This document shows positions 48,340-57,117 of a DNA stretch of 64,000 nucleotides, piece after piece (within the stretch, counting starts at the first letter, position 1; each line of letters starts with the position of its first letter). The notes under the pieces were generated by a model. That model saw only the letters and a list, made by a program, of their open reading frames with translations, was not told where the DNA came from and made no database searches. This DNA is from Variovorax paradoxus NBRC 15149 (lineage in GTDB: Bacteria; Pseudomonadota; Gammaproteobacteria; Burkholderiales; Burkholderiaceae_C): contig NZ_BCUT01000001.1 in the NCBI RefSeq assembly GCF_001591365.1, positions 2,852,001 to 2,916,000 of the forward strand. Reading direction: 5' to 3'. Position numbers and translations under genes: made by a program.

Positions 48340-49329
48340 ATGCAAACCACCCTGCTGAAACCCAAGACCATCCAGGTCGAGCAACTTGCCGCCAACAAGG
48401 CCAAGGTCACGCTCGAGCCTTTCGAGCGCGGCTACGGCCACACGCTCGGCAACGCGCTGCGCCGCGTCCTGCTGTCGTCGATGGTCGGTTATTCGGCCAC
48501 TGAAGTCACGATCGCCGGCGTGCTGCACGAGTACTCGTCGATCGACGGCGTGCAGGAAGATGTCGTCAACATCCTGCTGAATCTCAAGGGCGTGGTGTTC
48601 AAGCTCCACAACCGCGACGAAGTCACGCTGAGCCTGCGCAAGGACGGCGAAGGCCCGGTGCTGGCGTCGGACATCCAGACCCCGCACGACGTCGAGATCA
48701 TCAACCCCGACCACGTGATCGCGCACCTGTCGCAAGGCGGCAAGCTCGACATGCAGATCAAGGTCGAAAAGGGCCGCGGCTACGTGCCCGGCACGATGCG
48801 CCGCTATGCCGACGAGCCGACCAAGTCGATCGGCCGCATCGTCCTGGACGCCTCGTTCTCGCCCGTCAAGCGCGTGAGCTATACGGTCGAAAGCGCCCGT
48901 GTCGAACAGCGCACCGACCTGGACAAGCTGCTGGTCGAGATCGAAACCAACGGTGCGATCACCGCCGAAGACGCCGTGCGCGCCTCGGCTAAAATCCTGG
49001 TCGAGCAGCTGGCCGTGTTCGCGCAGCTCGAAGGCGGCGAACTGGCTGCATTCGATGCGCCGGCACCGCGCAGCGCACAGCAATTCGATCCGATCCTGCT
49101 GCGCCCTGTCGACGAGCTCGAGCTCACCGTGCGTTCGGCCAATTGCCTGAAGGCCGAAAACATCTACTACATCGGCGACCTGATCCAGCGCACCGAGAAC
49201 GAGCTGCTCAAGACCCCGAACCTGGGTCGCAAGTCGCTCAACGAAATCAAGGAAGTGCTTGCCTCGCGCGGCCTGACCTTGGGTATGAAGCTTGAAAGCT
49301 GGCCGCCGGCCGGCCTCGACAAGCGTTGA
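48340..49329 (+). CDS. rpoA: RNA polymerase alpha subunit
   Basis: 329-residue assembly platform and activator target. The N-terminal domain (about 1-230) has [27 protein letters not shown]. The C-terminal domain (about 245-329) has [20 protein letters not shown], the [23 protein letters not shown] helix-hairpin-helix part and [10 protein letters not shown]. It follows an intrinsic terminator, so it is presumably transcribed from its own promoter between 48258 and 48340. Confidence 0.99.
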   Translation: MQTTLLKPKTIQVEQLAANKAKVTLEPFERGYGHTLGNALRRVLLSSMVGYSATEVTIAGVLHEYSSIDGVQEDVVNILLNLKGVVFKLHNRDEVTLSLRKDGEGPVLASDIQTPHDVEIINPDHVIAHLSQGGKLDMQIKVEKGRGYVPGTMRRYADEPTKSIGRIVLDASFSPVKRVSYTVESARVEQRTDLDKLLVEIETNGAITAEDAVRASAKILVEQLAVFAQLEGGELAAFDAPAPRSAQQFDPILLRPVDELELTVRSANCLKAENIYYIGDLIQRTENELLKTPNLGRKSLNEIKEVLASRGLTLGMKLESWPPAGLDKR

Positions 49330-49412
49330 TTTTTGAAGATTGAGCCCATGAGGGCTCGTGCCCGGGCAGTACCTGATACGGCTGCCTGTTTAATAAAGTA
49401 AAGGAAAGCACC

Positions 49413-49811
49413 ATGCGTCACGGACACGGACTCCGCAAACTCAACCGCACCAGCTCGCACCGCCTTGCGATGCTGCAGAACATGATGAATTCGCTCATCG
49501 AGCACGAAGTCATCAAGACCACGGTCCCCAAGGCCAAGGAACTGCGCCGCGTCATCGAACCGATGATCACGCTCGCCAAGAAGCCCACGGTTGCCAACAA
49601 GCGCCTGGCCTTCGACCGCCTGCGCGACCGCGACAGCGTCGTCAAGCTCTTCGGCGAACTCGGCCCGCGCTTCGCAGCACGTCCGGGCGGCTACACCCGC
49701 ATCCTGAAGATGGGTTTCCGCGTTGGCGACAATGCACCCATGGCTCTGGTCGAACTGGTCGACCGTCCTGAAATTAAAGAAGAAGCCGCCGAGCAAGGCG
49801 CTGCTGAATAA
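49413..49811 (+). CDS. rplQ: Ribosomal protein L17 (bL17)
   Basis: 132-residue protein starting [20 protein letters not shown], with [21 protein letters not shown] and [20 protein letters not shown]. The 83-base gap from rpoA has a GAGCCC/GGGCTC hairpin (49342-49357) and a looser GGCAG/CTGCC stem (49365-49386). The stop codon is immediately followed by the -10 element of the tRNA gene. Confidence 0.98.
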   Translation: MRHGHGLRKLNRTSSHRLAMLQNMMNSLIEHEVIKTTVPKAKELRRVIEPMITLAKKPTVANKRLAFDRLRDRDSVVKLFGELGPRFAARPGGYTRILKMGFRVGDNAPMALVELVDRPEIKEEAAEQGAAE

Positions 49812-49813
49812 GG

Positions 49814-49819
49814 TATAAT
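49814..49819 (+). promoter_or_regulatory. Consensus -10 of the tRNA-fMet gene
   Basis: TATAAT lies two bases after the rplQ stop and 10 bases before the mature tRNA 5' end. The expected -35 position (about 49791-49796, inside rplQ) is GAGCAA, not a good match. Confidence 0.6.
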
Positions 49820-49829
49820 TCCATCTTGC

Positions 49830-49906
<77 letters not shown>

Positions 49907-49910
49907 ATTT

Positions 49911-49942
49911 AAAAGGCCCTTTGAAATTCAAAGGGCCTTTTT
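49911..49942 (+). terminator. Rho-independent terminator after tRNA-fMet
   Basis: GGCCCTTTG (49915-49923) pairs with CAAAGGGCC (49929-49937). The stem is extended by A4 (49911-49914) against the T run at 49938-49942. The flanking A and T tracts make it usable in both directions. Confidence 0.93.
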
Positions 49943-49990
49943 CTTTGGCCCGCCGATCTTCAGGTCGGCAGATCCATGCACCCATGCCAT

Positions 49991-50017
49991 GAAAAATGCC
50001 CTCGCGAAGAGGGCATT
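49991..50017 (-). terminator. Terminator of the aromatic-CoA operon
   Basis: On the minus strand AATGCCCTC (50017-50009) pairs with GAGGGCATT (50003-49995) and is followed by TTTTC, 41 bases after the RidA-family stop. The first T of the run is shared with the stem. Confidence 0.85.
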
Positions 50018-50058
50018 CTTGTTTGCGCCGCACGGGGCGGCTTCCCGCAGGTGTTCCG

Positions 50059-50457
50059 TCAGTCCGGAATGACCGCCGTGACCTCGATCTCGACCTTGGC
50101 GCGGTGCTCGACCAGCGCCGCCACCTGCACGCAGGTCATGGCCGGGAAATTGCGCCCCATCGCGTCGCGATACACCGGGCCGAGCTCGCCGAGCCGGCGG
50201 CTGTATTCGTCGCGGTCGGTCACGTACCAGGTCATGCGCACCATGTGCTCGGGGCCGGCGCCGGCTTCGCGCAGCACCTCGGCGATGTTGCGCAGCGCCA
50301 GGCCGCATTGCTCGATGAAGTCGTCCGACTCGAACTGCTGCTGCGCATTCCAGCCGATCTGGCCGCCGACGAACACCATGGTGCCGCGTGCGGCCACGCC
50401 ATTCGCATAGCCCTTGGGGGGCAACCAGCCCGGGGGCTGCAAGAGTTTGTTCATCAT
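50059..50457 (-). CDS. RidA-family (YjgF/UK114) deaminase-like protein
   Basis: A 132-residue trimeric-type protein: GYANGVAARGTMVFVGGQIGWN, LRNIAEVLREAGAGPEHMVRMTWYVTDRDEY and the end VAALVEHRAKVEIEVTAVIPD with the E...A...P pattern. RidA proteins hydrolyse enamines and imines to ketones and ammonia. It is the last gene of the six-gene operon and its ATG overlaps the stop of the CoA ligase (ATGA). A role in deaminating an enamine intermediate of the pathway is inference. Confidence 0.88.
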   Translation of the reverse strand: MMNKLLQPPGWLPPKGYANGVAARGTMVFVGGQIGWNAQQQFESDDFIEQCGLALRNIAEVLREAGAGPEHMVRMTWYVTDRDEYSRRLGELGPVYRDAMGRNFPAMTCVQVAALVEHRAKVEIEVTAVIPD

Positions 50458-52082
50458 GATGGGGTGGTCTCGTTGAGTTGTCTCAGTTTGAATCGCTGGA
50501 GCTTGCCGGTCTCGGTGCGCGGCAGCACCGGCACGAACTCGATCTCCCGCGGGTATTTGAAGGGCGCGATGGTGGCCTTCACATGGTCCTGCAGCGCCTT
50601 GACGAGCGCCGCGTCGCCTTCGTGGCCGGGCTTGAGCACGCAGAAGGCCTTCACGATCATGCCGCGGTCCGCATCGGGCTTGCCGATCACGCCGCACTCG
50701 GCCACGGCCGGGTGCTTGAGCAGCGCATCCTCGACCTCGGGCCCGCCGACGTTGTAGCCGGCCGTGATGATCATGTCGTCGGCGCGCGCCTGGTAGAAGA
50801 AGTAGCCGTCGTCGTCCTGCACGAACGAATCGCCGGGGTAGTTCCAGCCGTTCTTCACGTAGTCGGCCTGGCGCGGATCGTCCAGGTAGCGGCAGCCCAC
50901 GGGGCCCTGCAGCGCCAGCTTGCCGACCGTGCCGCGCGGCACTTCGTTGCCCTGGTCGTCCACCACCTTGGCGGTGAAGCCGGGCACCACCTTGCCGACC
51001 GCGCCGCGGCGCACCTGGTCGCCGGCGGCCGAGATGTAGATGTGGAACACCTCGGTGCCGCCGATGCCGTCGAGCATCTCGATGCCGGTGGCTTCCTTCC
51101 AGAGCTGGCGCGTGGCGTCGGGCAGCGCCTCGCCCGCGCTCACGCAGATGCGCAGGCTCGGCGCGCCGTGCTGCCGCACGAAGGGCGCCATCTGGCGATA
51201 GAAGGTGGGGGCCGTGTAGCAGATGGTCGCGCCGACCTCGTTGATGAGCTTCACTAAACCTTCGGGCGTGAACGGCGCATCGGCAAAGTACACCGAGGCG
51301 CCGGCCCACATCGGAAACACCAGCAGGCCGCCGAGCCCGAAGGTGAAGGCCAGCGGCGGCGAGCCGATCACGATGTCGTCGCTGCGCGCCTGCAGCACAT
51401 GGCGCGGCCAGGTTTGGCACATCGCGAGCACGTCGCGGTGCGTGGTGACCGGCGCCTTGGGCTTGCCCGTGGTGCCGGAGGTGAACGCGAGCAGGGCGAT
51501 GTCGTCCGACGCCGTGGGGCAGGCGGTGAACACGCCGCTCTTGCCGGCCGCGCGTGCCGACAGCGAATCGGGCGCATCGGGTTTGTTGAACGCGATCACC
51601 GATGCGAGCACGGGATGCTCCCGCTGTGCCAGCACGAGCTCGTCGAGCAGGCGCCCGTCGCACAGCGCCGCCACGGGGCGCGCCTTCTCGATGATCTCGC
51701 CCAGTTCCTTGGCGCGCAGCAGCGGCATGGTGGCCACCGCGATCAGGCCGGCCTTGACCACTGCGAGCCATGACAAGGCCATGGCCACCGAGTTGCCGCC
51801 GCGCAGCAGCACGCGGTTGCCGGGCACGAGGCCGAGGTCTTCGACCAGCACCTGCGCGATGCGGTTGACCTCGACGGCGGCCTGCGAATAGGTCAGCGTG
51901 CCGGCGGGCGAACGCAGCATCGGCTTGTCGCCGAAGCCCTTGGCGGGCGCCTTGTCCAGGAGCTCCTCGACGAGGTTCAGCTGATCGGGCAGCTGCAGCT
52001 CCGGAAGGTCGTAGCGGAAGACCGGCAGCTGCTCGGCGGGCGGCAGGCGGTCGTGAACGAAGCGGTCGACTTGGGCTGACAC
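50454..52082 (-). CDS. Aryl-CoA ligase, 2-aminobenzoate- or benzoate-CoA ligase type
   Basis: A 542-residue AMP-forming ligase. It has the P-loop FTSGTTGKPKAPVTTH, the aromatic-binding AFTFGLGGLLVFPMW region, DGIGGTEVFHIYIS, GDSFVQDDDGYFFYQARADDMI and the C-terminal catalytic PRTETGKLQRFKLR. The block DGIGGTEVFHIYIS is typical of benzoate/2-aminobenzoate-CoA ligases. It would activate anthranilate or salicylate to the CoA thioester used by the fused monooxygenase upstream. The start is GTG at 52082, 5 bases after the acyl-CoA dehydrogenase stop. Confidence 0.85.
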   Translation of the reverse strand: MSAQVDRFVHDRLPPAEQLPVFRYDLPELQLPDQLNLVEELLDKAPAKGFGDKPMLRSPAGTLTYSQAAVEVNRIAQVLVEDLGLVPGNRVLLRGGNSVAMALSWLAVVKAGLIAVATMPLLRAKELGEIIEKARPVAALCDGRLLDELVLAQREHPVLASVIAFNKPDAPDSLSARAAGKSGVFTACPTASDDIALLAFTSGTTGKPKAPVTTHRDVLAMCQTWPRHVLQARSDDIVIGSPPLAFTFGLGGLLVFPMWAGASVYFADAPFTPEGLVKLINEVGATICYTAPTFYRQMAPFVRQHGAPSLRICVSAGEALPDATRQLWKEATGIEMLDGIGGTEVFHIYISAAGDQVRRGAVGKVVPGFTAKVVDDQGNEVPRGTVGKLALQGPVGCRYLDDPRQADYVKNGWNYPGDSFVQDDDGYFFYQARADDMIITAGYNVGGPEVEDALLKHPAVAECGVIGKPDADRGMIVKAFCVLKPGHEGDAALVKALQDHVKATIAPFKYPREIEFVPVLPRTETGKLQRFKLRQLNETTPS

Positions 52083-52087
52083 GATGT

Positions 52088-53281
52088 TTATCCCCGCAAA
52101 ACGGATTTGCCGATGATCAGTTGCTGAACCTCCGTCGCGCCTTCGTAGATGCGCAGCGAGCGGATGTCGCGGTAGAGACTTTCAATCTTCGTGCCAACCT
52201 TCACGCCAAGGCCGCCGTGCATCTGCAGCGCCATGTCGATCACGCGGCTCGCGTTCTCGGTGGCGCACATCTTGGCCATGGCCGCGGCGGCCGACACGTC
52301 GCCCACCGCGGGGGCGCCGCGCTGTTCGGCGTCGTCGCGCATCCATGCGGCGCGGTAGGTGAGCAATGCGGCGCTGTCGATCAGCGCGGCCATCTCGCCG
52401 AGCTTGGCCTGCGTGAGCTGGAAATCGGCGAGCGTCTGGCCGAACATGCGCCGGCCCTTTGCATGCGCGATGGCTTCGGCGAGCGCGCGGCGTCCCATGC
52501 CCAATGCCGCCGCTGCAACGGAGGCACGGAAGATGTCGAGCGTGCGCATCGCGAGCTTGAAACCACCGTTGAGTTCGCCGAGCTGCGCCGCGCGCGGCAC
52601 GATGCAGTCCTGGAAGCGCAGCGTGGCGAGCGGGTGCGGCGCCATCACGTCGATGTGCCCGGAGGTGTCGAGGCCGGCGGCGGTTGCATCGACGATGAAC
52701 GCCGTGATGCCGCGCGTGCCGCCCGCGGGATCGGTCTTGGCGAACAGGCAGTAGAAGTCGGCGATGCCGCCATTGCTGATCCAGGTCTTCTCGCCGTTGA
52801 GGCGCCAGCCGTCGGGCATGGCTTCGGCGCGCATCGCCATCGCAGCCACGTCGGAGCCCGCATCGGGTTCGCTGAGAGCAAAGGCCGCGATCTTCTCGCC
52901 CTTGCCCACAGCTGTGAGGTAGTGCGACTGCTGCTCGGGCGTGCCCGCGAGCGTGATCGCGCCGCTGCCCAGTCCTTGCATCGCAAACGCGAAGTCCGCC
53001 AGCGGCGAGTGGTAGCCGAGCGTCTCGCGCAGCAGCACGAGCGCGCGCGAGTCGAGGCGCTCCAGCGCGCCGCCTGCGCTGCCGGGCACGGCATAGCGCA
53101 GCCAGCCGCCGTCGCCGAGGCGGCGCACCCATTCGCGGCAGGCCGCGCGGTCGTCGCGCTCGTCGACTTCCTGCGCGGCGCACCAGGGCAGCAGCTCGCT
53201 TGCGAGCGCGCGATGCGCGTCATCGAAGAACGGCAGCGCGAGGTGCGTTGTCGAGGGCGGTGCGGGGATCTTGGCCATCAT
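52088..53281 (-). CDS. Acyl-CoA dehydrogenase
   Basis: A 397-residue FAD enzyme. It has LSEPDAGSDVAAMAMRAE, the WISNGGIADFYCLFAKTD strand, LGMGRRALAEAIAHAKGR, FQLTQAKLGEMAALID and the C-terminal QMHGGLGVKVGTKIESLYRDIRSLRIYEG with the expected YEGATEVQ. In this operon it probably oxidises a reduced ring CoA intermediate after the monooxygenase/reductase step. It starts 3 bases after the enoyl-CoA hydratase stop; two ATG codons lie in tandem at 53281 and 53278. Confidence 0.88.
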   Translation of the reverse strand: MMAKIPAPPSTTHLALPFFDDAHRALASELLPWCAAQEVDERDDRAACREWVRRLGDGGWLRYAVPGSAGGALERLDSRALVLLRETLGYHSPLADFAFAMQGLGSGAITLAGTPEQQSHYLTAVGKGEKIAAFALSEPDAGSDVAAMAMRAEAMPDGWRLNGEKTWISNGGIADFYCLFAKTDPAGGTRGITAFIVDATAAGLDTSGHIDVMAPHPLATLRFQDCIVPRAAQLGELNGGFKLAMRTLDIFRASVAAAALGMGRRALAEAIAHAKGRRMFGQTLADFQLTQAKLGEMAALIDSAALLTYRAAWMRDDAEQRGAPAVGDVSAAAAMAKMCATENASRVIDMALQMHGGLGVKVGTKIESLYRDIRSLRIYEGATEVQQLIIGKSVLRG

Positions 53282-53284
53282 GAC

Positions 53285-54139
53285 TCAGTCTCCGCCGAAC
53301 ACGGGCTTGCGCTTGGCTGCAAAGGCTTCGTAGGCGCGCTTGAAGTCCTCGGTTTGCATGCAGATGGCCTGTGCCTGTGCCTCGGCCTCGATGGCCTGGT
53401 CGATGGTCATCGACCATTCCTGCGAGAGCATGGTCTTGGTCATGCCGTGCGCGAAGCTCGGGCCTTCGGCCAGTTCGCGCGCTACCTTGGTGGCCGCTTC
53501 GAGCAGTGCATCGCTTTCGTGCAGCGCATTGAAGAAGCCCCAGGCCTGGCCTTCCTGTGCCGTCATCGCGCGGCCGGTGAAGAGCAGTTCCGAGGCGCGG
53601 CCCTGGCCGATCACGCGCGGCAGCAAGGCGCAGGCACCCATGTCGGCGCCGGCCAGGCCGACGCGCGTGAACAGGAAGGCGGTGCGCGTGGCGGGCGAGC
53701 CGTAGCGCAGGTCGCAGGCCAGCGCGATCATCGCGCCGGCGCCGGCGCACACGCCGTCGATCGCGCCGACGATCGGCTGCGGGCAATGGCGGATGGCCTT
53801 GACCAGGTCGCCGGTCATGCGTGTGAACTCGAGCAGCTCGGGCATGCGCATGCCGGTGAGCGGGCCGATGATCTCGTGCACGTCGCCGCCCGAGCAGAAG
53901 TTGCCGCCGGCGCCGGTGACCACGATGGCCTTCACGTCGGTTGCATAGGTCAACGCACGGAACAGGTCGCGCAGCTCGGCGTACGAATCGAAGGTCAGCG
54001 GATTCTTGCGCTCGGGGCGGTTCAGCGTGATGGTGCCGACGCCCGCTTCGTAGTGCCACGCGAAGTGCTTCGCCGCGTAAGGCGCCTTGGCCTCGAATTG
54101 CGCGTGCATGGGATTGCCCGCGCCGATGTAGTGCTTCAT
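53285..54139 (-). CDS. Enoyl-CoA hydratase/isomerase (crotonase) family protein
   Basis: A 284-residue crotonase. It shows [19 protein letters not shown], the oxyanion-hole [33 protein letters not shown] and [19 protein letters not shown]. The N-terminus (about 30 residues) is longer than in E. coli FadB-type hydratases. It likely hydrates or opens the alicyclic CoA ring intermediate in the pathway. The ATG overlaps the stop of the MarR gene (ATGA). Confidence 0.87.
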   Translation of the reverse strand: MKHYIGAGNPMHAQFEAKAPYAAKHFAWHYEAGVGTITLNRPERKNPLTFDSYAELRDLFRALTYATDVKAIVVTGAGGNFCSGGDVHEIIGPLTGMRMPELLEFTRMTGDLVKAIRHCPQPIVGAIDGVCAGAGAMIALACDLRYGSPATRTAFLFTRVGLAGADMGACALLPRVIGQGRASELLFTGRAMTAQEGQAWGFFNALHESDALLEAATKVARELAEGPSFAHGMTKTMLSQEWSMTIDQAIEAEAQAQAICMQTEDFKRAYEAFAAKRKPVFGGD

Positions 54140-54612
54140 TCGGCCTCCGCCATCTGGCTGTGTGAGTGTTGCTTGACCTTGCCGAGCAGCTTGTGCAGCT
54201 GCGCGATCTCCTTGGCGCTGAGCGCCGCGAAGGCATCGACGATCCAGTCTTCGTGCTGCTGCGCCATCTCGTTGAAGAGCTTGCGGCCGCGCGCCGTGAG
54301 CCGCACGCGCCAGGCGCGGCGGTCGCCCTCGACGTTGATGCGCTCGACCAGCCCTTCGGTCACGAGCTGGTCGGTGATGCCGGTGACGTTGCCGCCCGTC
54401 ACCATCATGCGGCGCGAGAGCTCGTTCATCTTCAGGCCGTCGGGCGAGCGCTCGAGCTGCGACATCAGGTCGAAGCGCGGCAGCGTGGTGGCGAACTGCG
54501 AGCGCAGTTCGTTGCGCACCTGCTTCTCGATCAGCTGGGTGCAGGTGAGCAGCCGCAGCCAGAGGCGCAGGGCCTCGGGGTGCTCGCTGTGGGCGCGTGC
54601 TTCGAGGTCCAT
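54136..54612 (-). CDS. MarR-family regulator of the aromatic-CoA operon
   Basis: A 158-residue winged-helix protein: [41 protein letters not shown] (recognition region, about 45-85) and the beta wing [22 protein letters not shown] segment. Such regulators usually repress and release on binding an aryl-CoA or aromatic acid. It lies between the first gene, one base after its stop, and the hydratase it overlaps, so it is made with its targets. The palindrome at 57011-57024 is its likely operator. Confidence 0.87.
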   Translation of the reverse strand: MDLEARAHSEHPEALRLWLRLLTCTQLIEKQVRNELRSQFATTLPRFDLMSQLERSPDGLKMNELSRRMMVTGGNVTGITDQLVTEGLVERINVEGDRRAWRVRLTARGRKLFNEMAQQHEDWIVDAFAALSAKEIAQLHKLLGKVKQHSHSQMAEAE

Positions 54613-54613
54613 G

Positions 54614-56962
54614 TCAGTGCGTCTCCTCGTTGTTGGAGGCAGCCAATGCGGCGTTCGCAGCGGCAGCGATCTGCTGCTGCTTGGCGATCTCGCGGTACAT
54701 CTGGTCGCGCCCGCTCAGGTACTGCTTGGGCCAGTCGACGTCGCGGCTTTGCAGCTTGGCGGCCTCGTGCAGGGTCCATGCGGGATCGGCAAGGTGCGGG
54801 CGGGCGATGGCGCAGAGGTCGGCGCGGCCGGCCGCGATGATGCTGTTGGCCTGGTCGGCGTCGGTGATGGCGCCGACCGCAATGGTCGAGATGCCGACCT
54901 CGTTGCGGATGCGGTCCGAGAACGGCGTCTGGTACATGCGGCCGTACACCGGCTTGGCGGTGCGCGTGGTCTGGCCGGAGGACACGTCGATGAAATCGGC
55001 GCCGGCCTCCTTGAAGAGACGCGCCACCACCACGGCGTCGGCGTCGGTGTTGCCGCCAGGGGCCCAGTCGTGCGCCGAGATGCGCACGCTCATCGGCTTG
55101 TCTTGCGGCCAGGCGGCGCGCATGGCCCGGAACACCTCGAGCGGGTAGCGGCAGCGCGCTTCGATGTCGCCGCCGTATTCGTCGGTGCGCAGGTTGGTGA
55201 GCGGGCTGATGAAGGCCGACAGCAGGTAGCCGTGTGCGCAGTGCAGCTCGAGCCAGTCGAAGCCGCATTCGGCGGCGCGGCGCGTGGACGCCACGAACTG
55301 GTCGCGCATGGCGTCCATCTGCTCGCGCGTCATCGCGGCCGGCAGCTGGTTCTGTTCGCCGTAGGCCACCGCGCTGGCGGCCAGCAGCGGCCAGTTGCCG
55401 CTTTCGAGCGGCTCGTCGGTGCCTTCCCAGCCCACGCGGGTCGAGCCCTTGGGGCCGCTGTGGCCGAGCTGCATGGCGATCTTGGCGCTCGACTGCGTGT
55501 GCACGAAGTCGACGATGCGCTTGAACGCGGCCTGCTGCGCGTCGTTGTACAGGCCCGTGCAGCCGGGGGTGATGCGGCCTTCGGGCGTCGGGCTCGTCAT
55601 TTCGACGAACACCATGGCGGCGCCGCCGAGCGCGCGGGCGCCCAGGTGCACCAGCAAAAAGTCCTGCGGCACGCCGTCGACCGCGCTGTAGGTGGCCATC
55701 GGCGACACCAGGATGCGGTTCTTGAGCGTGAGGCCGCGCACCTGCAGCGGCATCAGCATGGGCGCAACGGGCTTGCCGCCGGCGAGCCACTGCTCGTAGC
55801 CGCCGAGCCATTGCGTGTCGCGCACACGCAGGTTCTCGTGGCTGATGCGCTGGGAGCGCGTGAGCAGCGAATAAGCGAACTGCTCGATCTGCATGCCGGT
55901 GTAGCGCGGTACGTTCTCGAACCATTCGGTGGAGTTGCGCGCGGCGTTCTGGATCTTGAGCACCTCGACGCTGCGGCGTGCCTCGTAGCCCTCGAGCACG
56001 TGGTCGACGGTGCCGCCCTGCGCGAACTCGTTGGCCAGGTCGATCGCGTCTTCCAGCGCGAGCTTGGTGCCCGAGCCGATCGAGAAGTGCGCCGTGTGCG
56101 CCGCGTCGCCCATCAGCACCACGGGCACCGAGCGGCCTTCGACATCGATGCGGTGGGTCCAGCGCTCGCACACCACGCGCGGAAATCGGATCCAGTTGGC
56201 CGAGCCGCGCAGGTGCGTGGCATTGCTGATGAGCGAATGGCCGCCCAGGTACTTGGCGAACAGCTTCTCGCAGAAGGCGATGGCCTCGGGCTGCTCCATC
56301 TGGTCGAGGCCGTGGGCTTTCCACACGGCCTCGGGCGTCTCGACGATGAAGGTCGAGGTCTTGTCGTCGAACTGGTAGGCATGGGCCTGGAACCAGCCGT
56401 GCTCTGTCTGTTCGAAGGCGAAGGTGAAGGCGTCGAAGGTCTGGTGCGTGCCCAGCCACACGAAGCGGCAGTTGCGCAGGTCGATGTCGGGCTTGAACAC
56501 GTCGGCATAGCGCTGGCGGATGCGGCTGTTCAGGCCGTCGCTCGCAATCACCAGGTCGGCGTTGTACTGGGCGGCGATCGCCTGGTCGTCGGTGGCGTCG
56601 GTCTCGAAGACCAGCTTCACGCCGAGCGCGAGACAGCGCTCCTGCAGGATGTTCAGGAGGCGCTTGCGGCCGATGCCGCAGAAGCCATGGCCGCCCGAGC
56701 GCACCTGCCGGCCCTTGAAGAACACCTGGATGTCGTCCCAGTGGTGGAACTCGCTGCCGATCAGCGCCGCGGTCTCGGCGTCGGCCGCGCGCAGGTTGGC
56801 GAGCGTCTGGTCGCTGAGCACCACGCCCCAGCCGAAGGTGTCGAAGGGGCGGTTGCGCTCCACCACGGTGATCTCGAGCGCGGGATTGCGCGCCTTCATC
56901 AGCAGCGCGAAGTACAGGCCCGCGGGGCCGCCGCCGATGCACAGGATGCGTTGAAGGTCCAT
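54614..56962 (-). CDS. Fused flavin monooxygenase / old yellow enzyme reductase for 2-aminobenzoyl-CoA or salicylyl-CoA
   Basis: A 782-residue fusion. Residues 1-380 are a FAD monooxygenase ([56 protein letters not shown]). Residues about 400-770 are an old-yellow-enzyme TIM barrel ([55 protein letters not shown]). This is the layout of Azoarcus 2-aminobenzoyl-CoA monooxygenase/reductase and of proteins labelled salicylyl-CoA 5-hydroxylase. The ATG at 56962 is preferred over 57001 because the predicted transcript starts near 57003, leaving no leader for the latter. Confidence 0.88.
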   Translation of the reverse strand: MDLQRILCIGGGPAGLYFALLMKARNPALEITVVERNRPFDTFGWGVVLSDQTLANLRAADAETAALIGSEFHHWDDIQVFFKGRQVRSGGHGFCGIGRKRLLNILQERCLALGVKLVFETDATDDQAIAAQYNADLVIASDGLNSRIRQRYADVFKPDIDLRNCRFVWLGTHQTFDAFTFAFEQTEHGWFQAHAYQFDDKTSTFIVETPEAVWKAHGLDQMEQPEAIAFCEKLFAKYLGGHSLISNATHLRGSANWIRFPRVVCERWTHRIDVEGRSVPVVLMGDAAHTAHFSIGSGTKLALEDAIDLANEFAQGGTVDHVLEGYEARRSVEVLKIQNAARNSTEWFENVPRYTGMQIEQFAYSLLTRSQRISHENLRVRDTQWLGGYEQWLAGGKPVAPMLMPLQVRGLTLKNRILVSPMATYSAVDGVPQDFLLVHLGARALGGAAMVFVEMTSPTPEGRITPGCTGLYNDAQQAAFKRIVDFVHTQSSAKIAMQLGHSGPKGSTRVGWEGTDEPLESGNWPLLAASAVAYGEQNQLPAAMTREQMDAMRDQFVASTRRAAECGFDWLELHCAHGYLLSAFISPLTNLRTDEYGGDIEARCRYPLEVFRAMRAAWPQDKPMSVRISAHDWAPGGNTDADAVVVARLFKEAGADFIDVSSGQTTRTAKPVYGRMYQTPFSDRIRNEVGISTIAVGAITDADQANSIIAAGRADLCAIARPHLADPAWTLHEAAKLQSRDVDWPKQYLSGRDQMYREIAKQQQIAAAANAALAASNNEETH

Positions 56963-57009
56963 GGCGGGTGCGGCAGGGGAGCCGGTGGATAGGCTGTTCA
57001 TGGTTGAAT

Positions 57010-57037
57010 AGTTTAAGCATAAACAATCTGGTGTCAA
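57010..57037 (-). promoter_or_regulatory. Promoter and MarR-type operator of the aromatic-CoA operon
   Basis: On the minus strand a perfect -35 TTGACA (57037-57032) and -10 TAAACT (57015-57010, 4 of 6) are 16 bases apart. The palindrome GTTTA (57011-57015)-N4-TAAAC (57020-57024) covers the -10. A repressor bound there would block polymerase, which fits the MarR gene in the operon. Confidence 0.65.
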
Positions 57038-57117
57038 CGGGGCCATCCCCAGCGGGGTACCCGGGGCGCGGCGGGTGTCATGCAAAAAATCGAAAAAATC
57101 AATACCATCACCTCACC

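Noticed and set aside
52121..56992. A continuous plus-strand open frame of about 1620 codons antisense to the aromatic-CoA operon
   Set aside because: It runs across five well-supported minus-strand genes, has a composition dominated by Ala, Arg, Gly, His and Val, and shows no domain. High-GC codon use leaves the opposite frame free of stops.
56963..57001. Upstream ATG at 57001 for the fused monooxygenase
   Set aside because: The predicted transcript begins at about 57003, no ribosome site precedes it, and family proteins start shortly before the GGGPAGLY motif. It remains possible if the promoter reading is wrong.
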